DNA of 58,863 nt from Terrimonas sp964445775 (GTDB taxonomy: Bacteria > Bacteroidota > Bacteroidia > Chitinophagales > Chitinophagaceae), in NCBI GenBank assembly GCA_964445775.1, contig CAYUMH010000014.1, positions 1 through 58,863 of the forward strand. Reading direction: 5' to 3'. A program made the translations under genes and the position numbers. The notes under the pieces were generated by a model. The model made no database searches, was not told the origin of the DNA, and worked only from the letters and a program-made list of their open reading frames with translations. Shown piece by piece: positions 26,210-34,681 of the stretch (positions are counted from its first letter, which is position 1; every line of letters starts with the position of its first letter).

Positions 26210-28417
26210 ATGAGGTTTTTATTTTTTATAAAACTGGTATTGTGTTTATGTTGCAGCATGACGATGTTGGCTCAAAACAACAACAGCGACAACCAGTTTA
26301 AAAAAACGCTGAAGGAAGTATTGGAGGATATTCAAAAGAAATACGGCGTAAAAATAAAATACGATGAAAAAGCAGTAAAGGATAAATGGGTGACCTATGC
26401 CGACTGGCGTTACCGGAATGATGTGGACGAAACCCTGCGCAATGTACTTTCCATCTTTGATATGAAAGTAAAAAAAGAGCAGGACAAAGTGTATAAACTC
26501 AGCGATTTTGAATATTACCGCTGGCTGCCACAGGAAGGCTGGGCCGAGCTGGACAGGATTGCCGCACAATACAATAACCTGCATGAATGGGAAGTGCGGA
26601 AAGAGCAATTAAGGACTTGCATAAAGGAACAACTGCAACTTGCTGCTTTACCTCAACAGCCTACGCTTAAACCTGTTCTTACGCCCGTTAGAAAATTTAA
26701 AGGTTATACCGTACAAAATATTGCACTGGAAATTTTACCCGGTGTGTGGATCAATGGTTCACTATATAAGCCTGAAAAATACAAAGGCAAAATACCGGTT
26801 ATATTAAATCCTGACGGGCATTGGCAGGATCACCGCTATCGCGCCGATTGCCAGCTGCGTTGTGCTGCATTGGCCCGTATGGGGGCCATGGCCATCAGTT
26901 ATGATCTGTTTGCCTGGGGCGAATCGATGTTACAATTTCAATACGAGGATCACCGGCGAAGCCTGGCCATGACCATCCAGGCATTAGGCGCTATAAGAAT
27001 ATTGGATTACCTGCTGGCGCAAAAAGATGCGGATAAGGATAGGGTAGCTATTACCGGTGGTTCGGGTGGCGGCAGTCATACGGTACTAATGACGGCTATT
27101 GATGAGCGCATCAAGGTATCGGCTCCCGTAGTCTCTTTATCCTCTTACTTCTACGGCGGTTGTCCTTGTGAAAGTGGTATGGATATATTCAGTTGTTCGG
27201 GCCGTACCAATAATGTGGAAATAGCAGCCATGGCAGCGCCTAATCCCCAGCTGGTGATCAGTGATGGCGGAGACTGGACCGATAAAATGCCGGAACATGA
27301 TTTCCCCTACCTGCAAAAAATGTATGGCTGGTATAATAAAAAAGATAATGTGGAGAATGTACACCTGCCTGCAGAAAAACATGATTTTGGTATCAATAAA
27401 CGTACTGCTGTTTACCGGTTTATGGCCAAACACTTACAGTTAAATATCGCGGCTATACAAAATGCAAAGGGAGATATTGATGAATCGGCTATAACTATAG
27501 AACCCAAGGAAGCCCTGTATGTATTTGGTAAAAATGGCGAACAATTGCCGGCACATGCCGTAAAAGGTTTTGATAACCTGGAGAAACTGTTTTACGCAGA
27601 AGTGGAGAAGGCAAAAGCCAATCAGCGGTACAAGATCGGGTTGATTGACCTGATGTTATTAAAACGACAAAAACTAAGTGCCATTACTTTAACGGCCGAA
27701 CTTAAAGCGGACGGGGTGGAAGTGGATATGGGCGGCCTGGGTAACAGGCCTACATTTGATAACCAATTAGCGATTGACAGTGTAAGAACTAAATTTTTAC
27801 AAACAGCAAGAGAAAATAAGGTTGAAATTTTTTCACTGGCCATGACCGGTTATTATGCCCAGGCATTCTGTAGCAGGCCCGAATATAAACAGAGCATTGC
27901 CGGTTGTATTAATACCATGAGGCAGATGGGTGTAAAACATGCGTTCCTGCCATTGGGTGTTCAATGTGACCTGCGGAAAGAACCCGGCCTGAGAGCAGCT
28001 GTGGTAGAACGCCTGAAAGTGGCCGGTAAAATGGCGGAAGAAGCAGGTGTGGTCATTGGTATTGAAACAGCTTTATCGGCTAAAGAAGAAGTACAACTGC
28101 TGAAAGAAATTGGCTCTCCTGCTATTAAAATATACTTCAACTTCTCTAATCCTTTAAAAGAAGGCCGTGACCTGTTGAGTGAATTAAAAATATTAGGCAG
28201 GGACAGGATCAGCATGATACATGCTACCAATAAGGATAGTGTATTACTGCAGGATGATAAAGAACTGAACCTGTACCAGGTAAAGCAAACACTGGATGCC
28301 ATGGGCTGGAGTGGCTGGCTGGTGATAGAAAGAAGCCGGGAAGCAGCAAGAGCCCGGGAGCCTAAATACAATTACGGCGCTAATACCGCTTACCTGAAAA
28401 AGATATTTCAACAATAA
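26210..28417 (+). CDS. Three-domain fusion: STN-like domain, alpha/beta-hydrolase esterase, sugar isomerase/epimerase TIM barrel
   Basis: A 735-residue secreted protein. Residues 1-23 are a signal peptide. Residues ~28-100 resemble the STN/secretin short N-terminal domain (TLKEVLEDIQKKYGVKIKYDEKAV) normally found on TonB receptors. Residues ~150-425 are an alpha/beta hydrolase of acetyl-xylan-esterase/dienelactone-hydrolase type with a plausible triad Ser285 (ITGGSGGG), Asp352 (VISDGGDW) and His391 (AEKHDFG). Residues ~475-735 are a xylose-isomerase-like TIM barrel (KIGLIDLMLL; GIETAL; MIHATN; LVIERS) in which the usual second metal-ligand Asp appears as Asn (YFNFSN). Esterases occur in RG-II loci (methyl and acetyl groups; the CE19 enzyme BT1017 is one), but a periplasmic fused isomerase is unusual. 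Confidence 0.85.
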   Translation: MRFLFFIKLVLCLCCSMTMLAQNNNSDNQFKKTLKEVLEDIQKKYGVKIKYDEKAVKDKWVTYADWRYRNDVDETLRNVLSIFDMKVKKEQDKVYKLSDFEYYRWLPQEGWAELDRIAAQYNNLHEWEVRKEQLRTCIKEQLQLAALPQQPTLKPVLTPVRKFKGYTVQNIALEILPGVWINGSLYKPEKYKGKIPVILNPDGHWQDHRYRADCQLRCAALARMGAMAISYDLFAWGESMLQFQYEDHRRSLAMTIQALGAIRILDYLLAQKDADKDRVAITGGSGGGSHTVLMTAIDERIKVSAPVVSLSSYFYGGCPCESGMDIFSCSGRTNNVEIAAMAAPNPQLVISDGGDWTDKMPEHDFPYLQKMYGWYNKKDNVENVHLPAEKHDFGINKRTAVYRFMAKHLQLNIAAIQNAKGDIDESAITIEPKEALYVFGKNGEQLPAHAVKGFDNLEKLFYAEVEKAKANQRYKIGLIDLMLLKRQKLSAITLTAELKADGVEVDMGGLGNRPTFDNQLAIDSVRTKFLQTARENKVEIFSLAMTGYYAQAFCSRPEYKQSIAGCINTMRQMGVKHAFLPLGVQCDLRKEPGLRAAVVERLKVAGKMAEEAGVVIGIETALSAKEEVQLLKEIGSPAIKIYFNFSNPLKEGRDLLSELKILGRDRISMIHATNKDSVLLQDDKELNLYQVKQTLDAMGWSGWLVIERSREAARAREPKYNYGANTAYLKKIFQQ

Positions 28418-28456
28418 ACCGGTTATGAATAATTTAGCCTGTAAAATAATAAGCGG

Positions 28457-29356
28457 TTGAATACGGGAAATGCGAAGCTGAAATGGTTTACAGGCGGGTT
28501 GTTATTTGCAGCGTTGTGGGCTTCGGCCTCAGCCGCTACTAAAATAGGGTTACTGGTTGCCCAGCCACTGGTGATTGCCAGTGTGCGGTTCGGTATGGCA
28601 GCCCTCATCATGTTACTGATAGCCCACCTGCTGATGCGGGAAAAACTTCCCTCAGGCAAACAATGGCAACAAATTGCCATTTACGGCTTATTGAATATTA
28701 CTATTTACCTGGGTTTATATGTAGTGGCTATGAAAACCGTATCGGCAGGCATAGGCTCTTTGTCTACTGCCATCAACCCGGTCTTCATGAGTGTGATGTC
28801 GGTGTTCTTCCTCAATAAAAAATTAACGGCAACTATTATACTGGCCTTACTTATCTGTTCGGCCGGGGTGGTTTGTGCCGCCTGGCCATTATTTGGTGAA
28901 GCGTATGTAACACCCGGAGGCCTGGTCATTTTATTTTTCAGTATGCTATCTTACTCTATTGCTGCCATTTATTTCTCTTCAAAAAAATGGGACGGCCTGC
29001 ATCTCTTCACTATCAACGGCTGGCAAACCTTGCTGGGTGGTATATTTTTGTTACCCATTACCTTGTTTTATTATCAACCGGACCTTAATCATTTTAACCA
29101 ATCGTTCTGGCAAAGTGTTGGCTGGCTGGCCATACCGGTTTCTATAGTAGCGGTACAAATATGGTTATGGCTGTTAAAAACAGATGCGGTAAGGGCAGGG
29201 TTATGGTTGTTCCTGTGCCCGGTATTTGGATTTGCCTATGCATCCTGGTTGTTAAAAGAACCGCTGGGTATCTATACCATTATTGGAGTGGTGTTGGTAT
29301 TGGTGGGGTTGTTATTGTCAAGGTTTGATGCAAAAAAGAAAGCGGTAAAGGGCTAA
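28457..29356 (+). CDS. EamA/DMT-family transporter
   Basis: A 299-residue protein with about ten hydrophobic helices in two EamA repeats (FAALWASASAATKIGL in the first; LVILFFSMLSYSIAAIYFSSKKW in the second). No ATG exists before the first helix, so TTG 28457 is the best start. DMT-family proteins export metabolites or amino acids. It follows the esterase-isomerase gene by 39 bases and is the last gene before the repeat-rich interruption; whether it belongs functionally to the glycan locus is uncertain. Confidence 0.92.
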   Translation: MNTGNAKLKWFTGGLLFAALWASASAATKIGLLVAQPLVIASVRFGMAALIMLLIAHLLMREKLPSGKQWQQIAIYGLLNITIYLGLYVVAMKTVSAGIGSLSTAINPVFMSVMSVFFLNKKLTATIILALLICSAGVVCAAWPLFGEAYVTPGGLVILFFSMLSYSIAAIYFSSKKWDGLHLFTINGWQTLLGGIFLLPITLFYYQPDLNHFNQSFWQSVGWLAIPVSIVAVQIWLWLLKTDAVRAGLWLFLCPVFGFAYASWLLKEPLGIYTIIGVVLVLVGLLLSRFDAKKKAVKG

Positions 29357-30201
29357 TGATGGTAAAAACTATTTGCCTGCTTTGATGATTTTATTGTCCC
29401 GTTCTTGTTGTTAACATGCGACCCGCTCCGGGGTCGAAAATGTTTTTATCAATAATGAATCTATAAAGTTGTGATGCCGAAGGCATCAGACCGTATTATC
29501 CGGCAAGCCGGATTACGTCATGCCGACGATAGGAGGCATCTCCTGCTACACAGCCGGTGTCCGCCCCGGAAGGGTAGAACGTTACTGATAATGGATGAAT
29601 GATAAGTCATGTTACAAGAGTAGCATATAATACAATATTAAAGAAATAGGGTAACGGGTAATATATCGCCATATCCTGTAGGGATAACACATTTATAGCA
29701 AAGTTGCGGTCGGTGTAGCATGTTGCTGATAATGGATGATAAACCTTGTAACAAGAATAGTATATGATACGACATTGAAGAAATAGGGGTAACGGGTAAC
29801 ATATCGCCATATCCCATGGGGTTAACACATTTATAGCAAAGTTGCGGTCGGTGTTGCATGTTGCTGATAATGGATGAATGATAAGCCTTGTAACAAGAAT
29901 AGTATATGATATGACATTGAAGAAATAGGGGTAACGGGTAAAATATCCCCATATCCCGTAGGGATAACATATTTATAGCAGAAAAGACGGGTGGGGTGCT
30001 ACCGACCCCGGCGGGGTCGCATATTATCGGTACCATTTAATATAATGTTATTATCGCTGATACCCCTATTTATGATCAACATACATAAGATTAACTTAAC
30101 CCTATTTTATTAACAGGGTAAAACAAACAATATAAATACTGGTTATATTTGATGGCTATTGCTAACATTGGCTGGCATATTTAAAACACAATTTTACCCA
30201 T
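29357..30201. repeat. Repeat island with hairpins and a ~140-bp tandem array
   Basis: 845 bases without a credible gene. Hairpin-forming elements: CGACCC/GGGTCG near 29419-29436; TGATGCC-GAA-GGCATCA at 29472-29488; ATCCGGC-AA-GCCGGAT at 29498-29513; CGACCCC-GGC-GGGGTCG at 30003-30019. Between them lies a ~140-bp tandem repeat (29581-29980). Minus-strand open frames across 29607-30036 simply translate the tandem repeat (repeated YPLPLFL-type peptides) and are rejected. A TATATTTG box at 30144-30151 fits the Bacteroidetes -7 motif upstream of the SUFU gene, but no matching -33 TTTG is seen at the right distance. Confidence 0.8.
29581..29980. repeat. Tandem repeat, about 2.9 copies of a 138-141-bp unit
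   Basis: Unit starts at 29581, 29722 and 29860 (each beginning GTTACTGATAATGGATGA or GTTGCTGATAATGGATGA). Shared landmarks: AAGAAATAGGGGTAACGGGTAA, CCATATCC, GGGATAACACATTTATAGCA, and AAAGTTGCGGTCGGTGTNGCATG at the joints. Divergence among copies is low (a few percent by eye), so the duplications are recent. Confidence 0.9.
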
Positions 30202-31290
30202 ATGGAACCAACTATTCTTTTAGAGGCGATGAATCTTTCCGGCACACTCCGGGCCATTGTAGAACAAACGGATACTACTGTTTACCTGTACATTCAACCT
30301 CACCCCGACCTGGCCGACCAATACCCCCTGCGCAGCAGCTGGGTACGCAATTTAACAGCCGCACCCGAGGAGTTTGATTACGAATCCATGCAACAGGGCC
30401 TGGCCCCTTTATTGCCTGCAATACATTGCGCACACCCTGAAGGAGCGGCGCCCATAGAAGAAGGCGGACTGACGTTAATATGGTCGGAAGCTGAGGATGG
30501 AGCATCCTTATTATACGATGAGGAGATCATTGCGATTATCCCGGGTTGGAGCCTGTATATGGAAAACCCTGTGACCTATGCAAAAGACTGTATTACAGAA
30601 ACCAATACCCTGTTTCCTTTAACTGCCGATAATGTATTAATAGAAGCAACTTATAAAGCACTGGAGTTTATTGATCAATGGACAGAAGACAGCTCACCCT
30701 GGCCCGCTACACAGGAATATATACTGGGTAGTTATGAAAAAGTATTTGGTCCGCACCATCAGTACTTTGCCATTGATGGCGGCACCTGGCCACCCATGGC
30801 CCTGGTATCTTTTAAATACGAAGACCTTTATGTGTTTTTATCCGTAGGTATTTCACAACGTCCTATGCCCTGGGTGGATTATTTGTATAGTGATACGGCC
30901 ACTGCCTATCGCCGGATGGAACTGGGTATAGCCGTACAGCAATCGCTGGGCGAAGGTTTTGCCATGGAACTGGCACAAGGTATTGCAGGTCTGGCAGGCA
31001 TGCCCTGGCGTAAGATCAGCTGGCTGGGTGAAGGCCATACCATCAGCTCCAATGCGGTAAAGCCTCCTTTTGAAAGCCTGATCCTTTCTTCCGCTTTATA
31101 CAATGGACCAGCCCTGCCTTCGCTGGAAATGAATGGTGATAAAGTAAACATTTACTGGGCACAACCTGTTACGCAGGCAGAAAGGGAGTTTGCGCATAAA
31201 GAGCCTAATGGCGGTTATCCATTGATTGAAAAAATGATCAACGCCGATATCAACTGGGTGATTACCGGTAACAGGCCACCGGTGGTATAG
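30202..31290 (+). CDS. Suppressor-of-fused (SUFU)-like domain protein
   Basis: A 362-residue cytoplasmic protein with no signal peptide. The acidic, Trp- and Pro-rich composition and blocks such as FGPHHQYFAIDGGTWPPMALVSFKY and the C-terminal IYWAQPVTQAEREFAHKEPNG (two-residue-spaced 'IYWAQP...E' motif) resemble bacterial SUFU-domain proteins. Bacterial SUFU proteins are mostly of unknown role; some are immunity proteins of polymorphic toxin systems. No toxin gene is visible next to it. It is isolated between two repeat-rich intergenic regions inside the PUL, and likely has its own promoter. Family call is by remembered motif pattern; moderate confidence. Confidence 0.65.
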   Translation: MEPTILLEAMNLSGTLRAIVEQTDTTVYLYIQPHPDLADQYPLRSSWVRNLTAAPEEFDYESMQQGLAPLLPAIHCAHPEGAAPIEEGGLTLIWSEAEDGASLLYDEEIIAIIPGWSLYMENPVTYAKDCITETNTLFPLTADNVLIEATYKALEFIDQWTEDSSPWPATQEYILGSYEKVFGPHHQYFAIDGGTWPPMALVSFKYEDLYVFLSVGISQRPMPWVDYLYSDTATAYRRMELGIAVQQSLGEGFAMELAQGIAGLAGMPWRKISWLGEGHTISSNAVKPPFESLILSSALYNGPALPSLEMNGDKVNIYWAQPVTQAEREFAHKEPNGGYPLIEKMINADINWVITGNRPPVV

Positions 31291-31356
31291 CCTGCTGCAG
31301 TAAAATAGTAAAATATGACATCATTTTAGTAGATAATTACATTGCAGGGCTTTTTA
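31289..31356 (+). terminator. Imperfect terminator-like hairpin after the SUFU gene
   Basis: AGCCTGCTGCA immediately at the stop codon can pair with TGCAGGGCT near 31343-31351, with an inner TAAAAT/ATTTTA stem, followed by TTTTTAA. The stem is long and imperfect. Confidence 0.4.
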
Positions 31357-31691
31357 ACTGCCACTAATTTTACTGTATAAATGAGTGACAGCTGTTTATT
31401 CCAAATAACAGCGGTTGATAAAGAACGATTAGCTAAAAAGCGTTTTTTGATTTGCACATGGGCCATTTACTTACCCGTAAGCGCTGTTCAATAGTACAGC
31501 CATAACAAATCAGCATTCGGTTAATCAGGTAGAAGAGAGTAATCATACACGCATTTATATTTTTTTTCGACAAACCGGCAACGATTGCGCTAAGCGAACA
31601 AGAGCCGGGGAGTAGATACACAATAATACAATTTCACACCGGCTGGTGTAAACGATATTTATCTTTTTAGTATGGCAATTTTAACAAATCT

Positions 31692-31718
31692 ACCGGGGTT
31701 TCTACCCCGGTTTTTTTT
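31692..31718 (+). terminator. Strong Rho-independent terminator
   Basis: Perfect 8-bp stem ACCGGGGT/ACCCCGGT around loop TTCT, followed by eight T residues. There is no gene end within 400 bases upstream on the + strand, so it may end a small RNA or the SUFU transcript. Confidence 0.85.
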
Positions 31719-31857
31719 ATGAAAGCCAATAGCAGCCTGCTTGTACGGGAATGACAGGGTTAGATATTTTTTAGGGTTACCGGCTGTAGTAACGCTGCTC
31801 GTCGTCCCTTGCGTCGCACACTGCATCCTCCGGTTCATTTTTCATCAACGGGCGGAC

Positions 31858-32020
31858 GGTTCCGGGCAGGGATTGAAGCGGTTACCCCGCAGCCGGTGTG
31901 GGGCTAGGCAGCAGGGGGCGAGGAGTAATAGCGTAAAGCCCGGCCCGTACCGGGAATAAGGCGAAAGTATGATGCTGTTTAATGGTTGCCGCCACCGGTT
32001 TTCCCGGTACGGGGCCCGCA
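31858..32020. ncRNA. GC-rich structured repeat element, candidate noncoding RNA or mobile repeat
   Basis: GC content is far above the flanks. Blocks: GGGCAGGGATTGAAGCGG, hairpin CCCCGCA/TGTGGGG (31885-31903), GAGGAGTAATAGCG, AAAGCCCGGCCCG, hairpin CCCG-TAC-CGGG (31944-31954). A nearby CCCGGTACGGGGCCCG (about 32006-32021) is complementary to the CGGCCCGTACCGGG end, making a large stem. Sequences of this GGATTGAAGCGG...AAAGCCCGGCC form are, from memory, dispersed in other Bacteroidota genomes; a related copy appears in reverse at 57225-57310. Function unknown. Confidence 0.45.
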
Positions 32021-32176
32021 TAACAGGAGCCATACAAAGGAATGCCCTGTACAATAGTAATATATTCCATCTTTATAACTAATACATACATTTTTCAGGC
32101 CGGGTAAGGGGCCTACATTTAAGTTTCTAATTGCCTGCTGGTTAAGTGTTACGGCACAGGATTAATATTTGTAATA

Positions 32177-34681
32177 ATGAAACGATTGCCCTTTTGCCTG
32201 TTTGTGCTTATTTTACTATTTGCCGGATCGTTACGGGCAACAGATATTTATGTATCACCACAGGGTAACGATAACAATGATGGCAGCATCAATAACCCCC
32301 TACAAACTTTACAGGCAGCCATTAAAAAGGCAAGAGAATTAAGACGTTTACAAAGCCTGGATATACAGCAGGGCATCACCATTCAATTACAAAAAGGTAT
32401 TTACCATGTTTACGAAACCATCGCTATCTACCCCGAAGATGCGGGCACGGCACAAAGTCCATTAGTGATCAATGGTGCAGGCATGGGGCAAAGCATTATC
32501 AGCGGTGGAGTGGCAATAACTAATTGGAGCAGGGTAAATGTTACAGTAAAAGAATTACAGGCTGGTGTTCACCAACACTTATGGGTGGCAGATATACCGG
32601 TAATAAATGGTGTGCCGGTATTGTTTCGCCAGTTATGGGTAAATAACAAAAAAGCTACCAGGGCAAAATACTTTAATGGTAACAGTATGGGACGTATACT
32701 GGCCTGGAATAAAACAGATGCCAGTTGTAAAATTTTACTGCCGAAGCCTGTACAATTAAAACAGGCATCACCTGCGGAATTGTTTATTCATCAATGGTGG
32801 GCCATTGCTATGCTGCGTATTAAACAGGTGAAGTATAACAAGGATACGGCCAATGTTTATTTTTACGAACCGGAGCGTACAATACAGAACGAGCATCCCT
32901 GGCCAGCGCCCTGGATATCGAAACATACCGGCAATTCGGCCTTTAACCTTACCAATGCCATTGAATTTTTGGATGAGCCGGGCGAATGGTACCTGGATGC
33001 AGCTGCTAAAAAAGTGTACTACTGGCCTTTGCCGGGTGAGCAGATGAACCGTACGGCAGTAACAGCGCCTTTTACAGAAACCCTGATAGACATAAAGGGT
33101 ACAGCGGATAAACCGGTGCAGCATGTATATATTAAAAACCTGCAGCTGGCACATACAGGTTGGCAGCGCCCTTCGGTATATGGACATGTGCCGCACCAGG
33201 CAGGTATGTATATGACAGCAGCTTACAAGTTAAGACCAGCCGGAACGACAGAGCGACCGCAATTGGATAACCAGGCCTGGATAGGCCGCCCTGCAGCAGC
33301 TGTACAGGTAAACTATGCGGCTAATACAGGGTTTGAAAACTGCCTGTTCACCCAAATGGCATCTACGGCACTGGATTATCATGCCGGTGTTTATAATAAC
33401 AAGATAACGGGCAATGTATTTAAAAATATTGGTGGCACGGCCATTATGGGTGGCGTGTTTGCAGAGCCTGCAAGGGAAATTCATACGCTCTATTATCCTA
33501 AAGACAGCAGTGTTTATTGCAACGGGCTTAGCATAACCAATAACCTGGTAACGGATGTGACCAATGAAGACTGGAGCTGTGCAGCTATTGCTTTAGGCTA
33601 TACCAGGAATTCGATGGTGGCCAATAATCATATTGAAAATACATCGTACAGCGGCATCAGCATGGGTTGGGGTTGGAACCCCAATGAAAACATGATGCGA
33701 CATAATACCGTTAAAGCCAATCGCATTGTGCTATATGGCAAACATAATTATGATTGTGCCGGTGTGTATACTTTAAGTGCCCAGCCAGGATCGGTGATTG
33801 AAGAGAACTATGTGGACAGTGTATACAAAGCACCTTATGCGCACCTGCAATCGCATTGGTTTTACCTGTATACCGATGAGGGGTCGTCGAATATTACGAT
33901 CAGGAATAACTATAGTCCGACACCAAAATACTTACAAAACAACAATGGCCCCGGCAACAGGTGGGAGAATAATGGTCCGCAGGTAGCGGCCGCTATACAA
34001 CAAAATGCAGGCTTGTTGAATAAAGATTTATTACAGTATGCCAAAGGATACGATAAGGCCTATGCCATTAACGAAGAACACCCCGAAGTAATTGAAATAA
34101 TTGTACACCCGGATAGTGTATTGAATATACAGCAATTGAAAACCTTTTTGCACCAATACCAGGTAGACAGTAATGCTGTGTACCAATGGAAAAACCGTTT
34201 TGTGGTATATGCCCGTATGCAGGATGTGGGCGTGATGGAAGGCCGGATACAGAAACGTTTTCCCGGCACAACCGTAAAAGCCTATTACGACCTGTTTTAT
34301 CAGTACAATAAAAAACAGCATTGTAGTGATAAAGAGGTGGCAGCCGAATGGGATCATTTTATTATTACTGCCAACCTGGTGACTGATCCTAAACAACAGC
34401 AACAATACCTGGATGATCATGCCACTCAATTTGAAAAATGGCCCGAAGTGGCAAAGGGTTTTTGTAATGCCGGCTTTCAGCAATTACTGCTGTTTAAACA
34501 TGAGAGGCAACTGATGTTAATTATCAGTGTACCCAAAGGAAAAACACTGGCCGAGCTGGACCCGAAGACAACAGAAAATAACCCGCGGGTGCATGAGTGG
34601 AATAAAAGAATGAGCCGGTACCAGGAAGGTATTGAAGGAGCCGGGAAGGGAGAAGTGTGGGTGGAGTTGGAGAAATTATGA
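32177..34681 (+). CDS. GH141-like beta-helix glycosidase fused to L-rhamnose/L-fucose mutarotase-like domain
   Basis: An 834-residue secreted protein (signal peptide to about residue 22, RATDIYVSP following). Residues ~22-620 form a right-handed parallel beta-helix with DIYVSPQGNDNNDGS, RATRAKYF-type and GGVFAEPAREIHTLY blocks, matching GH141 (BT1002 is an RG-II alpha-L-fucosidase; another member is a xylanase). Residues ~637-720 form an intervening alpha/beta segment, and residues ~725-834 match the RhaM/YiiL dimeric ferredoxin-fold mutarotase: HFIITANLV, YLDDHATQFEKWPEV, LLLFKHERQLMLIISV, NNPRVHEWNKRM. The mutarotase would interconvert anomers of the 6-deoxy sugar that the first domain releases. 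No gap or frameshift is seen; the fusion appears genuine. Confidence 0.78.
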   Translation: MKRLPFCLFVLILLFAGSLRATDIYVSPQGNDNNDGSINNPLQTLQAAIKKARELRRLQSLDIQQGITIQLQKGIYHVYETIAIYPEDAGTAQSPLVINGAGMGQSIISGGVAITNWSRVNVTVKELQAGVHQHLWVADIPVINGVPVLFRQLWVNNKKATRAKYFNGNSMGRILAWNKTDASCKILLPKPVQLKQASPAELFIHQWWAIAMLRIKQVKYNKDTANVYFYEPERTIQNEHPWPAPWISKHTGNSAFNLTNAIEFLDEPGEWYLDAAAKKVYYWPLPGEQMNRTAVTAPFTETLIDIKGTADKPVQHVYIKNLQLAHTGWQRPSVYGHVPHQAGMYMTAAYKLRPAGTTERPQLDNQAWIGRPAAAVQVNYAANTGFENCLFTQMASTALDYHAGVYNNKITGNVFKNIGGTAIMGGVFAEPAREIHTLYYPKDSSVYCNGLSITNNLVTDVTNEDWSCAAIALGYTRNSMVANNHIENTSYSGISMGWGWNPNENMMRHNTVKANRIVLYGKHNYDCAGVYTLSAQPGSVIEENYVDSVYKAPYAHLQSHWFYLYTDEGSSNITIRNNYSPTPKYLQNNNGPGNRWENNGPQVAAAIQQNAGLLNKDLLQYAKGYDKAYAINEEHPEVIEIIVHPDSVLNIQQLKTFLHQYQVDSNAVYQWKNRFVVYARMQDVGVMEGRIQKRFPGTTVKAYYDLFYQYNKKQHCSDKEVAAEWDHFIITANLVTDPKQQQQYLDDHATQFEKWPEVAKGFCNAGFQQLLLFKHERQLMLIISVPKGKTLAELDPKTTENNPRVHEWNKRMSRYQEGIEGAGKGEVWVELEKL

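Larger units (their letters stand above)
31291..32176. other. 886-base intergenic region with strong terminator and GC-rich structured element
   Basis: No gene is supported. It holds the hairpin after SUFU, a strong terminator at 31692-31718 that lies 400 bases past the nearest + strand gene, and a GC-rich structured element at 31858-32020. The isolated terminator hints at an unannotated short transcript in 31360-31691, but no homology or motif identifies one. Short open frames on both strands (for example 31741-31959 and 31845-32091) run through the GC-rich element and look non-coding. Confidence 0.6.

Noticed and set aside
29581..29980. CRISPR array.
   Set aside because: Repeat unit is ~140 bp and contiguous, without unique spacers; no cas genes in the window.
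29607..30036. Minus-strand open frames with repeated YPLPLFLQC-type peptides.
   Set aside because: The peptide repetition follows the ~140-bp DNA tandem repeat.
30144..30151. TATATTTG box as a full Bacteroidetes promoter for the SUFU gene.
   Set aside because: Matches the -7 motif but no -33 TTTG lies at the expected spacing, so it is mentioned only as a possible element.
31741..32091. Short open frames on both strands in the GC-rich element.
   Set aside because: Arg/Pro/Gly-rich translations through palindromic DNA; the structure explains the open frames better than coding.
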